A DNA stretch of 5,195 nucleotides from Gammaproteobacteria bacterium (GTDB lineage Bacteria > Pseudomonadota > Gammaproteobacteria > Steroidobacterales > Steroidobacteraceae). The position numbers were made by a program, and so were the translations under genes. Below, piece after piece: positions 1-5,195 of this stretch. The stretch is taken from assembly GCA_030040525.1 (NCBI GenBank), contig JASHTN010000325.1, positions 1 through 5,195 of the forward strand, written 5' to 3'. The notes beneath the pieces are model-generated. The model worked only from the letters and a program-made list of their open reading frames with translations, had not been told where the DNA came from and did no database searches. Positions within the stretch are counted from its first letter, which is position 1, and every line of letters starts with the position of its first letter.

Positions 1-1
1 G

Positions 2-1864
2 CCGGCGCCCGCTGTGACGCCGGCACCGGCTCCGGCGCCGCTGGCCGCGGTACCGCCGCCTGCTTCTCAGCCGCCGCCGGTGACCAAGCCCCCGGTGACG
101 AAGCCCCTGGCGCGGAGGCAACCCGCGCCGCCGTCCCCCGCTGCCGGTGGTGGTTCGCTGCTCGACACCCTGATGAGCTTCTGGTGGCTGCTGATACTCG
201 CCGCGCTGGTGCTGATCGCGGTCGTGGTGCTGCGCTTCCTGCGCTCGCGGCGCGCTTCCGAGTTCGACAGCTCGCTCGGCCGGCTTGCCGTGGCCGGTGC
301 CGCCGCCGCGGATGCGGGTCGCGGCTTGTCCGCGCCCGCCGAGCGGTTCGATTCCGGCGAGGTCCGGGAACTCGACATGCCGCCGATGCGGGCCGACGCG
401 CCGCACCCCGAGCCCGAGGTGACGATCGAGGAGACCGGCTCGCACGAGCGGCCACGCTTCGCCCCGGGGCCCGCAGCCGCCGCTCCGCCGCCGAAGCACG
501 TCACCGCGGACGACACCATCAGCAGCGAGACCGCGATCAATCTCGACCAGGGCGATCCCCTGGCCGAGGCCGACTTCCACATGGCGTACGGGCTGTACGA
601 TCAGGCGGCTGATCTCATCCGCATCGCCATCGGCCGTGAGCCGGCGCGGCGCGATCTGAAGCTCAAGCTCCTCGAGGTGTTCTTCGTGTGGGGCAACAAG
701 GAGCAGTTCCTGCAGACCGCGCACGAGCTCGCCGGGACGCGTGCGGAGGCAGCCCCCGGCGAATGGGAAAAGATCCTGATCATGGGCAAGCAGCTCGCGC
801 CCGAGGACGAGCTGTTCTCGGGCGGCGCGGCGGTGACCGGTGCCGCGGCGGGCGGTGTGGACTTGAATCTCGAGGGCGGCCAGAGCCGCGTCGACTTCGA
901 CCTGCTCGGCGAGCCAACGCCCGGGAACGCGCCTCAGGGCGTCGACCTCGACATCGGCGCGGCCGTGGGTGAGCACGGCGGTGGCGCGACCGAATCGACG
1001 ACCAACGTGACCGACCGCAACATGGCGCTCGAGGCTTCCGGGATCCGCACCGGCAGCACGCGCCAGATGACAGCCAACCTCCGCCAGCCCGGGGCTGCGC
1101 CCGGCGAGACGGAGGGACCGACCGTCGAGCAGCCCGCGCTGGCGCGTTCCGACAACCCGACCATTCGCAAGAAGGTCGAGACCGCGCTCAAGCAGGGCGG
1201 GGCAGAGCAGACCCAGGAGCTCGCCCTCGATGACCTGGGCCTCGATCTCGGTAACGCCGATACGGTGGACCAGCCTGCACTCGCCGGGGCCGCCGAGGGA
1301 CCGACGCTGGTCGCCAGCCTCGACGAGGACACGCGCAAGGACCTCGAGGCCGTGCACGGCGGCTCGAGGACCGCGACCACCGGCCAGTGGTCATTCGACC
1401 CGGCGGAGCTCGAGTCGGCCGTGACCCAGGCGGGCCCGCTCGGCGCCGAATCACAGACCGCGCGACTGCGCGCGCTCCGGGAGAGTCAGGTCGACGTCGA
1501 CCTGAGCAACGAGACGACCGGCTCTCACGCGGCGAACGGCGACAACCTCGATGTCGACCTGAGCAGCACGACGGGAACTCATCCGGCGGCCAATGGCGGC
1601 GGCCTCGATCTGGACGTCGGTACGGCCACCGTGCCCGACACAGCGTTCGCAGCCACGCAGCGCCTGTCGTCGGAGGAAATGGCGCTGCCCGATCTGGAGC
1701 CCGTCACCATGAGCGAGGTCGGCACCAAGCTCGATCTGGCGCGCGCCTATATGGACATGGGTGATCCGGAGGGGGCGCGCAACATTCTCGAGGAAGTGCT
1801 CAACGAGGGCTCGGCCGCGCAGAAGCAGGAAGCCCAGCGGCTGATGGAGTCCTTGCCCGGTTGA
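2..1864 (+). CDS. fimV: FimV/HubP-family polar scaffold protein, C-terminal part (5' truncated by window edge)
   Basis: FimV-family proteins sit in the inner membrane at cell poles and organise type IV pilus assembly, twitching and polar proteins. The usual N-terminal LysM peptidoglycan-binding part is expected upstream of the window, because the frame is open to the left edge. Counting residues from GTG 14: a Pro/Ala-rich linker (1-48), one hydrophobic helix (about 54-76, SFWWLLILAALVLIAVVVL) followed by an Arg-rich stop-transfer segment (RFLRSRR), and a TPR-like region (about 181-240) beginning DPLAEADFHMAYGLYDQA, which matches the conserved FimV cytoplasmic region. Next comes a long acidic low-complexity region with seven D-x-D-like heptads (about 281-540). 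The C-terminal FimV domain (about 566-615, starting MSEVGTKLDLARAYMDMGD) ends the protein. GTG 14 is only the first in-window start-type codon in a Pro-Ala repeat, not the true start. The family call is firm; the role in this organism is inferred. Confidence 0.93.
   Translation, partial: PAPAVTPAPAPAPLAAVPPPASQPPPVTKPPVTKPLARRQPAPPSPAAGGGSLLDTLMSFWWLLILAALVLIAVVVLRFLRSRRASEFDSSLGRLAVAGAAAADAGRGLSAPAERFDSGEVRELDMPPMRADAPHPEPEVTIEETGSHERPRFAPGPAAAAPPPKHVTADDTISSETAINLDQGDPLAEADFHMAYGLYDQAADLIRIAIGREPARRDLKLKLLEVFFVWGNKEQFLQTAHELAGTRAEAAPGEWEKILIMGKQLAPEDELFSGGAAVTGAAAGGVDLNLEGGQSRVDFDLLGEPTPGNAPQGVDLDIGAAVGEHGGGATESTTNVTDRNMALEASGIRTGSTRQMTANLRQPGAAPGETEGPTVEQPALARSDNPTIRKKVETALKQGGAEQTQELALDDLGLDLGNADTVDQPALAGAAEGPTLVASLDEDTRKDLEAVHGGSRTATTGQWSFDPAELESAVTQAGPLGAESQTARLRALRESQVDVDLSNETTGSHAANGDNLDVDLSSTTGTHPAANGGGLDLDVGTATVPDTAFAATQRLSSEEMALPDLEPVTMSEVGTKLDLARAYMDMGDPEGARNILEEVLNEGSAAQKQEAQRLMESLPG
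173..241 (+). other. Transmembrane segment of FimV
   Basis: This stretch encodes an uninterrupted run of about 23 hydrophobic residues containing WWLL and VLIAVVVL. It lies between a Pro/Ala/Gly-rich linker and a basic segment with five arginines in seven residues (RFLRSRR). By the positive-inside rule the N-terminal side is periplasmic and the long acidic C-terminal part is cytoplasmic, which agrees with known FimV/HubP topology. Confidence 0.85.
1490..1624 (+). repeat. 57-bp in-frame tandem repeat inside fimV (about 2.3 degenerate copies)
   Basis: Two 19-codon units (1490-1546 and 1547-1603) plus the start of a third (1604-1624) lie head to tail in the fimV frame. The units read VDVDLSNETTGSHAANGDN, LDVDLSSTTGTHPAANGGG and then LDLDVGT. 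The shared pattern is [VL]D[VL]D[LV] followed by a Thr/Gly/His/Ala/Asn spacer. The DNA copies have diverged while the peptide pattern is kept, so selection on the peptide is plausible. Further isolated acidic heptads of the same kind occur at 857-877 (VDLNLEG), 890-910 (VDFDLLG) and 941-961 (VDLDIGA). Confidence 0.8.
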
Positions 1865-1898
1865 TGAGCATGGCTTGCCAGAACTGGCCCGTCAGCTA

Positions 1899-1926
1899 GC
1901 GGGCAAAAGCCGCGCCTTTTGCCCGC
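1899..1926 (+). terminator. Hairpin 1: 11-bp perfect inverted repeat after fimV, possible terminator or mRNA 3'-end structure
   Basis: The arms GCGGGCAAAAG (1899-1909) and CTTTTGCCCGC (1916-1926) are exact reverse complements around a 6-nt loop (CCGCGC). The structure begins 34 nt after the fimV stop. It looks like a transcript-end stem, but the T run lies inside the 3' arm and no U tract follows it, so it is not a textbook rho-independent terminator. It could equally be a transcript-stabilising stem, a protein-binding palindrome, or part of the truA leader. The inverted repeat is certain; the function is inferred. Confidence 0.5.
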
Positions 1927-2779
1927 GGGCCCGAATCCACCGCAAGGCTGGCCTGCTGAAAGCGCCGCAGGCGCTTTCAGCCAATCAGGGAGAATTGCCG
2001 TCGGGCTCGAGTACGACGGCGCGGCGTACTCGGGCTGGCAGGCGCAACGCACGCTGCGCACGGTACAGCAGGTCGCCGAGCGTGCCCTGAGCGGCGTCGC
2101 CGCCGAGTCGATCAGTCTGGTCGGCGCTGGCCGGACCGATGCGGGGGTTCACGCCGCAGGACAGGTGGCGCACTTCGACACCGCGGCGAGGCGCACGCTA
2201 CGCGCCTGGGTGCTCGGCGCCAACAGCGCACTGCCTGCCGACGTTGCCATCGCCTGGGCGGTGCCCGTGCCGGCCCACTTTCATGCGCGCTACTGCGCCG
2301 AGGCGCGCACCTACCGCTACGTGATCGGCAACCGCACGGCGCGCCCGGCCTTGAGTGCCCGCCGTGCCGCGTGGGTATGGCGGGCGCTCGATGCAGCGCG
2401 CATGGCCGAGGCCGCAGCGTTCCTCACGGGCGAGCACGACTTCAGCGCGTTCCGATCCGCGGAGTGTCAGGCGCAATCGCCGGTGCGGCGGCTGGAGCGT
2501 CTCGAGGTGGCGCGGCACGGCGACTGGGTCGTCATCGAGGCGACCGCCAATGCCTTCCTGCACCACATGATGCGCAACATCGCGGGGCTCCTGGTCGCGA
2601 TCGGCAAGGGCGAGGCCGCCCCGGGGTGGGCGCGCGAAGTGCTCGAGGGACGCAATCGCGCCCGGAGCGCGGCCACCGCTCCGGCCGCCGGGCTGTATCT
2701 CTGGGAGGTCCGCTACCCGGCGGCGTTCGCCCTGCCTGCGCCGTCCCTGCCCCGGCTGTTCCCCGCCGATCGGCTATGA
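1919..2779 (+). CDS. truA: tRNA pseudouridine(38-40) synthase TruA (start uncertain)
   Basis: TruA isomerises uridine to pseudouridine at positions 38-40 of the tRNA anticodon stem-loop in the cytoplasm. Counting from TTG 1919, the core begins at RIAVGLEYDG (25-34). The catalytic motif GRTDAGVHA spans 71-79 with nucleophile Asp74. FHARYCAEARTYRY is at 121-134, HDFSAFRSAECQ at 173-184, FLHHMMRNIAGLL at 213-225, and TAPAAGLYLWEVRYP at 253-267. All match the family, so the enzyme looks intact. The length is 286 aa, or 261 aa from ATT 1994, against about 270 in E. coli. An in-frame stop at 1865-1867 closes the frame upstream. The only start-type codons before the core are TTG 1919, which has no visible Shine-Dalgarno, and ATT 1994, with AGGGAG only 1 nt away. 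The first 25 residues are therefore doubtful. Conserved neighbours fimV and accD support the call. Confidence 0.96.
   Translation: MPAGPNPPQGWPAESAAGAFSQSGRIAVGLEYDGAAYSGWQAQRTLRTVQQVAERALSGVAAESISLVGAGRTDAGVHAAGQVAHFDTAARRTLRAWVLGANSALPADVAIAWAVPVPAHFHARYCAEARTYRYVIGNRTARPALSARRAAWVWRALDAARMAEAAAFLTGEHDFSAFRSAECQAQSPVRRLERLEVARHGDWVVIEATANAFLHHMMRNIAGLLVAIGKGEAAPGWAREVLEGRNRARSAATAPAAGLYLWEVRYPAAFALPAPSLPRLFPADRL
1955..1981 (+). repeat. Hairpin 2: 12-bp perfect inverted repeat just upstream of the truA core
   Basis: The arms GCTGAAAGCGCC (1955-1966) and GGCGCTTTCAGC (1970-1981) are exact reverse complements around a 3-nt loop (GCA). The structure ends 5 nt before the Shine-Dalgarno-like AGGGAG (1987-1992) and 12 nt before ATT 1994. 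No U tract follows. If TTG 1919 is the truA start, the stem is translated within an N-terminal extension (AESAAGAFS). If ATT 1994 is the start, it lies in the 5' leader, where it could influence translation. A dispersed REP-like element is another possibility. Confidence 0.7.
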
Positions 2780-2830
2780 TCGGTCGCCGACGATTCACGG
2801 ACCCGTACCCGTCGGAGGAATGAGCTGGCG
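2780..2830 (+). promoter_or_regulatory. truA-accD gap with accD ribosome binding site
   Basis: The 51-nt gap contains a strong Shine-Dalgarno, GGAGGA, at 2814-2819. It is 11 nt from the accD ATG at 2831, slightly longer than usual. An ATG at 2820 directly abuts it and would encode only Met-Ser-Trp-Arg before a TGA (2832-2834) that overlaps the accD start. A TATGAT at 2775-2780 resembles a -10 box, but I find no matching -35, so I do not call a promoter. The palindrome GCCGATCGGC (2765-2774) lies at the end of truA. Confidence 0.6.
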
Positions 2831-3691
2831 ATGACCTGGTTCGACAAGATCATGCCCTCGCGCATCAAGACGGAGCGGCGCACGCGCTCGGTCCCGGAAG
2901 GCCTGTGGATCAAGTGCCCGGCATGCGACGCGGTGCTCTACCGGGCCGAGCTCGAGCGCAACCTGTACGTGTGCCCGAAGTGCAGCCACCACATGCGCAT
3001 TCGGGCGCGCGAGCGGCTCGAGCGCTTTCTCGACCCGGACAGCATTGGTGAGATCGGCGCGGCGGTCGCTCCGGAGGATCCGCTCAAATTCCGCGACAGC
3101 AAGCGCTACCGCGACCGGCTCGCCCAGGCGCAGAAGGCGACCGGCGAGAGTGATGCGCTCATCGTGCTCGAGGGCACGCTGCACGCGCTGCCGATCGTCG
3201 CCTGCGCGTTCGAGTTCCAGTTTCTCGGCGGCTCGATGGGCTCGGTCGTGGGTGAGCGCTTCAAGCGCGGCGTAGACTACTGCATCCAGGAGCGCCGCCC
3301 GCTGGTGTGCTTCACTGCCAGCGGCGGCGCCCGCATGCAGGAGGCGCTGTACTCGCTGCTGCAGATGGCGAAGACGGCCGCCGCGCTTTCGCGTCTGGCG
3401 CAGGCGCACCTGCCGTTCATCTCGGTGCTGACCGATCCGACGACCGGCGGCGTGTCGGCGAGTCTGGCGCTGCTCGGGGATCTGAATCTCGCTGAGCCGC
3501 GCGCGCTCATCGGCTTTGCCGGCCCGCGCGTGATCCAGCAGACGGTGCGCGAGACGCTGCCCGAGGGCTTCCAGCGCAGTGAGTTCCTGCTCGAGCACGG
3601 CGCCATCGATATGATCGTCGACCGGCGCGAGATGCGCGACCGCATCGCAGCTCTGGTGCGCCTGCTGTTGAAGCTGCCGGCCGCAGCCTGA
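2831..3691 (+). CDS. accD: Acetyl-CoA carboxylase, carboxyltransferase subunit beta
   Basis: AccD pairs with AccA to form the carboxyltransferase that moves the carboxyl group from biotin on AccB to acetyl-CoA, giving malonyl-CoA for fatty-acid synthesis. The N-terminal zinc ribbon is visible as Cys29-x2-Cys32-x15-Cys48-x2-Cys51. The crotonase-fold carboxyltransferase domain follows, with LKFRDSKRYRDRL (85-97), FLGGSMGSVVGERF (131-144), FTASGGARMQEALYS (161-175), LTDPTTGGVSAS (200-211), LIGFAGPRVIQQTVRE (226-241) and GFQRSEFLLEHGAIDMIV (246-263). The match to E. coli AccD is close throughout. The protein is 286 aa against 304 in E. coli; the difference is mainly the variable tail after the LPA motif. 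ATG 2831 gives the standard M-[ST]-W-[FI] N-terminus, and GGAGGA lies upstream. folC starts 33 nt downstream, the usual accD-folC pairing. Nothing suggests inactivation. Confidence 0.98.
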   Translation: MTWFDKIMPSRIKTERRTRSVPEGLWIKCPACDAVLYRAELERNLYVCPKCSHHMRIRARERLERFLDPDSIGEIGAAVAPEDPLKFRDSKRYRDRLAQAQKATGESDALIVLEGTLHALPIVACAFEFQFLGGSMGSVVGERFKRGVDYCIQERRPLVCFTASGGARMQEALYSLLQMAKTAAALSRLAQAHLPFISVLTDPTTGGVSASLALLGDLNLAEPRALIGFAGPRVIQQTVRETLPEGFQRSEFLLEHGAIDMIVDRREMRDRIAALVRLLLKLPAAA

Positions 3692-3724
3692 GCCGCCGGT
3701 CGCGGCAGCGGCGCGCCGGGCCCG

Positions 3725-4990
3725 ATGCGCACACTCGCGGAATGGCTGGCTCTGCACGAGTCGGTGCACCCCAAGGCGATCGACATGGATCTGACGCGCG
3801 TCAGCAGCGTGGCGCAGGCGCTCGGGCTCACGGCGCCTCCCTTCCAGGTCATCACGGTCGCGGGCACCAACGGCAAGGGTTCCACGGTGGCGCACGCCGA
3901 CGCGCTGCTGCGGGCGCTGGGGGCCGCCACCGGCATGTTCACCTCGCCGCACTTCCTGCGCTACAACGAGCGCATCCGCGTCGGCGGCGCCGAGGTCGGC
4001 GACGCCGAGCTGATCGCGGCGTTCGAGCGCATCGAGGCGGCACGCGGTGCGACCACGCTGACCTTTTTCGAATACAACACGCTGGCGGCGCTCAGCATCT
4101 TCGCCGCGCGGCGCGTGGATGTCGCGGTGCTCGAGGTCGGGCTCGGCGGCCGGCTGGACGCCACCAATCTGGTCGCCGCCGATGTCGCGGTGCTCACCTC
4201 GGTCGGCCTCGATCACCGCGACTTTCTCGGCGACACGCTCGATCTCATCGGGGCGGAGAAGGCCGGCATCTTTCGCGCGCAGCGTCCGGCCGTGCTCGGC
4301 ACGCCCGATATGCCGCCGAGCGTGTTCGCGCGGATCGCAACGCTGCCGGCGCGTGCGCTGATCGCCGGCCGGGACTTCAGCTGGGAAGTGCGCGCGGACC
4401 GCTGGAGCTATCGGGGCCTCGAGCTAGCGCTCGATGAGCTGCCCGCCCCGCGCCTCGCCGGCTCGATCCAGTACCGCAACGCCGCCGCCGCGTTCGCGGC
4501 GGTCGAGGCACTGGGACCGCCCGCCGCGCTCACCGCGAGCCGCGTGAGCGCGGCGCTCGGCGATGTGCGGCTCGCGGGCCGCATGCAGATCGTTGCAGGT
4601 CCGGTCGAATGGATTCTCGACATCGCGCACAACGAGCCGGCCGCGCGGGTGCTGGCCGGACACCTGCGGGAGCGGCCGCTGCCGGCGCCGGGCGGACGCA
4701 CCTTCGCGGTCGTGGGCGTGCTCGCAGACAAGGACGCCGCAGGGATTGCCGCGGCCGTGGCGAGCCTCATCGATGCATGGGTCGTGTGCGCGCTCCCCGG
4801 GCCACGCGGCGGGAGCGCTGCGGAGCTGGCGCGGCGCCTCGCGCTCGGCAGCGCCGATCTTGCGCTGGCACCGTCGGTCGAGGCGGGTTGCGCGCTTGCA
4901 GCGCAGCGCGCCAGGCCCGGCGATCGCGTGGTCGTGTTCGGCTCGGTCTATACGGTCGGGCCGGCGCTCGAGTGGCTTCGGATATACTGA
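3725..4990 (+). CDS. folC: Bifunctional dihydrofolate synthase / folylpolyglutamate synthase
   Basis: FolC ligates L-glutamate to dihydropteroate, giving dihydrofolate, and then adds further glutamates to reduced folates, in an ATP-dependent Mur-ligase-like reaction in the cytoplasm. Visible motifs are the P-loop GTNGKGST (47-54), TSPHFLRYNERI (73-84), FFEYNTLAALSIFA (114-127), EVGLGGRLDATN (137-148), GLDHRDFLG (161-169) and EKAGIF (178-183), whose Lys is the usual carbamylated/Mg-site lysine. The C-terminal domain has RNAAAAFAA (251-259), LDIAHN (298-303) and FGSVYTVG (405-412). The length, 421 aa, matches the family (422 in E. coli). ATG 3725 is the only start before the first conserved block, although no good Shine-Dalgarno precedes it. 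The 33-nt gap after accD contains the 10-bp palindrome CGGCGCGCCG (3709-3718). Gln/Pro-type variation is seen after LDIAHN, where the usual HNP is HNEP here. Co-transcription with accD is likely. Confidence 0.97.
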   Translation: MRTLAEWLALHESVHPKAIDMDLTRVSSVAQALGLTAPPFQVITVAGTNGKGSTVAHADALLRALGAATGMFTSPHFLRYNERIRVGGAEVGDAELIAAFERIEAARGATTLTFFEYNTLAALSIFAARRVDVAVLEVGLGGRLDATNLVAADVAVLTSVGLDHRDFLGDTLDLIGAEKAGIFRAQRPAVLGTPDMPPSVFARIATLPARALIAGRDFSWEVRADRWSYRGLELALDELPAPRLAGSIQYRNAAAAFAAVEALGPPAALTASRVSAALGDVRLAGRMQIVAGPVEWILDIAHNEPAARVLAGHLRERPLPAPGGRTFAVVGVLADKDAAGIAAAVASLIDAWVVCALPGPRGGSAAELARRLALGSADLALAPSVEAGCALAAQRARPGDRVVVFGSVYTVGPALEWLRIY

Positions 4991-5075
4991 AGGCGCTCAA
5001 GTGAGGCGCCTCAGGGCCGGCAGTCGTGATGGCCACAATCCCGCTCACCTTGCTTTACGCGCACTTGCCCCCACC
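4991..5075 (+). promoter_or_regulatory. folC-dedD intergenic region with a 12-bp palindrome
   Basis: These 85 nt carry the perfect palindrome TGAGGCGCCTCA (5002-5013). Together with the folC stop region they can also form a bulged hairpin: CTGA 4987-4990 pairs with TCAG 5011-5014, and GGCGC 4992-4996 pairs with GCGCC 5006-5010. The later part (about 5036-5070) is less GC-rich than the flanking genes and, read in the dedD frame, contains CTT, GCT and TTA, codons out of keeping with the neighbouring genes. I therefore favour it being non-coding, though an in-frame GTG 5001 keeps it open. A TATACT at 4983-4988 has no supporting -35. Confidence 0.45.
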
Positions 5076-5195
5076 GTGGATGATCTGGTGAAAGAACGGC
5101 TGACGGGCGCAATCATCCTTGTGGCCCTGGTCGTGCTGTTGGTGCCGGAGCTGCTCACCGGCCCGGTCCGGCCGGCCGCAAGGATGCCGGGCGCC
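5076..5195 (+). CDS. dedD: DedD-like SPOR-family cell-division protein, N-terminal fragment (truncated by window edge)
   Basis: DedD proteins are bitopic inner-membrane proteins whose C-terminal SPOR domain binds denuded septal peptidoglycan during division. Only the first 40 codons are in the window. They encode a short cytoplasmic start (VDDLVKERL) and a membrane helix (about residues 10-23, TGAIILVALVVLLV) followed by PELLTGP. This matches the DedD pattern of K[QE]R[LM]xGAxxLVAL followed by xxPxLL. The identification relies on this short segment plus position after folC, where dedD sits in many Gammaproteobacteria; the SPOR domain is outside the window. GTG 5076 gives the standard length of N-terminus but lacks a Shine-Dalgarno. 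The alternative, GTG 5001, has GAAGG (4989-4993) 7 nt upstream and would add 25 residues (MRRLRAGSRDGHNPAH...) that do not look like the family. I chose 5076 with moderate confidence. Confidence 0.7.
   Translation, partial: MDDLVKERLTGAIILVALVVLLVPELLTGPVRPAARMPGA

Larger units (their letters stand above)
1865..1993 (+). other. fimV-truA intergenic/leader region with two strong hairpins
   Basis: These 129 nt separate the fimV stop from the last possible truA start (ATT 1994). They hold two perfect inverted repeats, annotated separately, and no clear sigma-70 promoter. The sequence from 1919 onward is open in the truA frame, so part of it may be translated if TTG 1919 is used. Shorter competing pairings exist: GCCCG 1887-1891 with CGGGC 1900-1904, and the self-complementary GCCCGCGGGC 1921-1930. 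Alternative folds are therefore possible, but I cannot compute their energies here. Confidence 0.6.

Noticed and set aside
14..16. GTG 14 as the true start of the first gene
   Set aside because: The frame continues as Pro-Ala repeat to the left edge, no Shine-Dalgarno is seen, and FimV proteins need a LysM-containing N-terminal part before the membrane helix.
934..1454. Antisense open frames (88-148 codons) within fimV
   Set aside because: They are composed of Arg/Pro/Ser-rich low-complexity sequence with no family features, and they mirror the repeat-rich high-GC coding strand.
2775..2780. TATGAT as a -10 box for an accD promoter
   Set aside because: It overlaps the truA stop codon and has no TTGACA-like hexamer 16-18 nt upstream. 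One AT-rich hexamer alone is weak evidence.
2795..4216. A 473-codon antisense open frame covering accD and the start of folC
   Set aside because: Its translation is rich in Arg, His, Gln and Ala with no recognisable domain, as expected for the reverse frame of GC-rich genes. Both genes on the + strand have full family motifs.
4983..4988. TATACT as a -10 box for a dedD promoter at the end of folC
   Set aside because: The region 16-18 nt upstream is GC-rich with no -35 resemblance. The hexamer is explained by the folC codons for Ile-Tyr and the stop.
1..5195. Mobile element, defence system, CRISPR array or other undescribed cluster
   Set aside because: Every long gene is a recognised core gene in a conserved order. 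There are no transposase-like frames, spaced direct repeats, tRNA-like sequences or sharp composition shifts.

Overview
This window is a high-GC stretch (roughly 70% by eye) of chromosomal housekeeping DNA. All genes run on the + strand in the order fimV (3' part), truA, accD, folC, dedD (5' part). That order is a conserved gammaproteobacterial neighbourhood, known for example in Pseudomonas and Xanthomonas and usually continuing to cvpA-purF. I therefore read the source as a GC-rich gammaproteobacterium, possibly in the Xanthomonadales/Nevskiales/Steroidobacterales area. The genus cannot be fixed from the sequence alone.

Positions 2-1864 encode the C-terminal part of a FimV/HubP-type polar scaffold protein: a Pro/Ala-rich periplasmic linker, one membrane helix, a TPR-like region, a long acidic low-complexity cytoplasmic part with degenerate repeats, and the short conserved FimV C-terminal domain. 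A 129-nt stretch (1865-1993) follows, holding two strong perfect inverted repeats just before the TruA core. truA (tRNA pseudouridine synthase) has no ATG, GTG or CTG available as a start: only TTG 1919, inside the first hairpin, or ATT 1994.

accD (acetyl-CoA carboxylase beta subunit) follows truA after 51 nt. In many relatives trpF, sometimes with trpB and trpA, lies between these two genes, and here it is absent. folC (dihydrofolate/folylpolyglutamate synthase) follows accD after 33 nt. The window ends in the N-terminal membrane anchor of a DedD-like SPOR-family cell-division protein, whose start is ambiguous (GTG 5076 or GTG 5001).

The genes serve unrelated core jobs: polar organisation and type IV pili, tRNA modification, fatty-acid synthesis, folate metabolism and cell division. 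Their tight same-strand spacing suggests co-transcription of at least accD-folC and probably dedD. I see no RNA gene, insertion sequence, CRISPR array, phage gene or defence system, and no convincing undescribed system. The items worth a second look are the paired hairpins with the non-canonical truA start, the missing trpF, and the repeats inside FimV.
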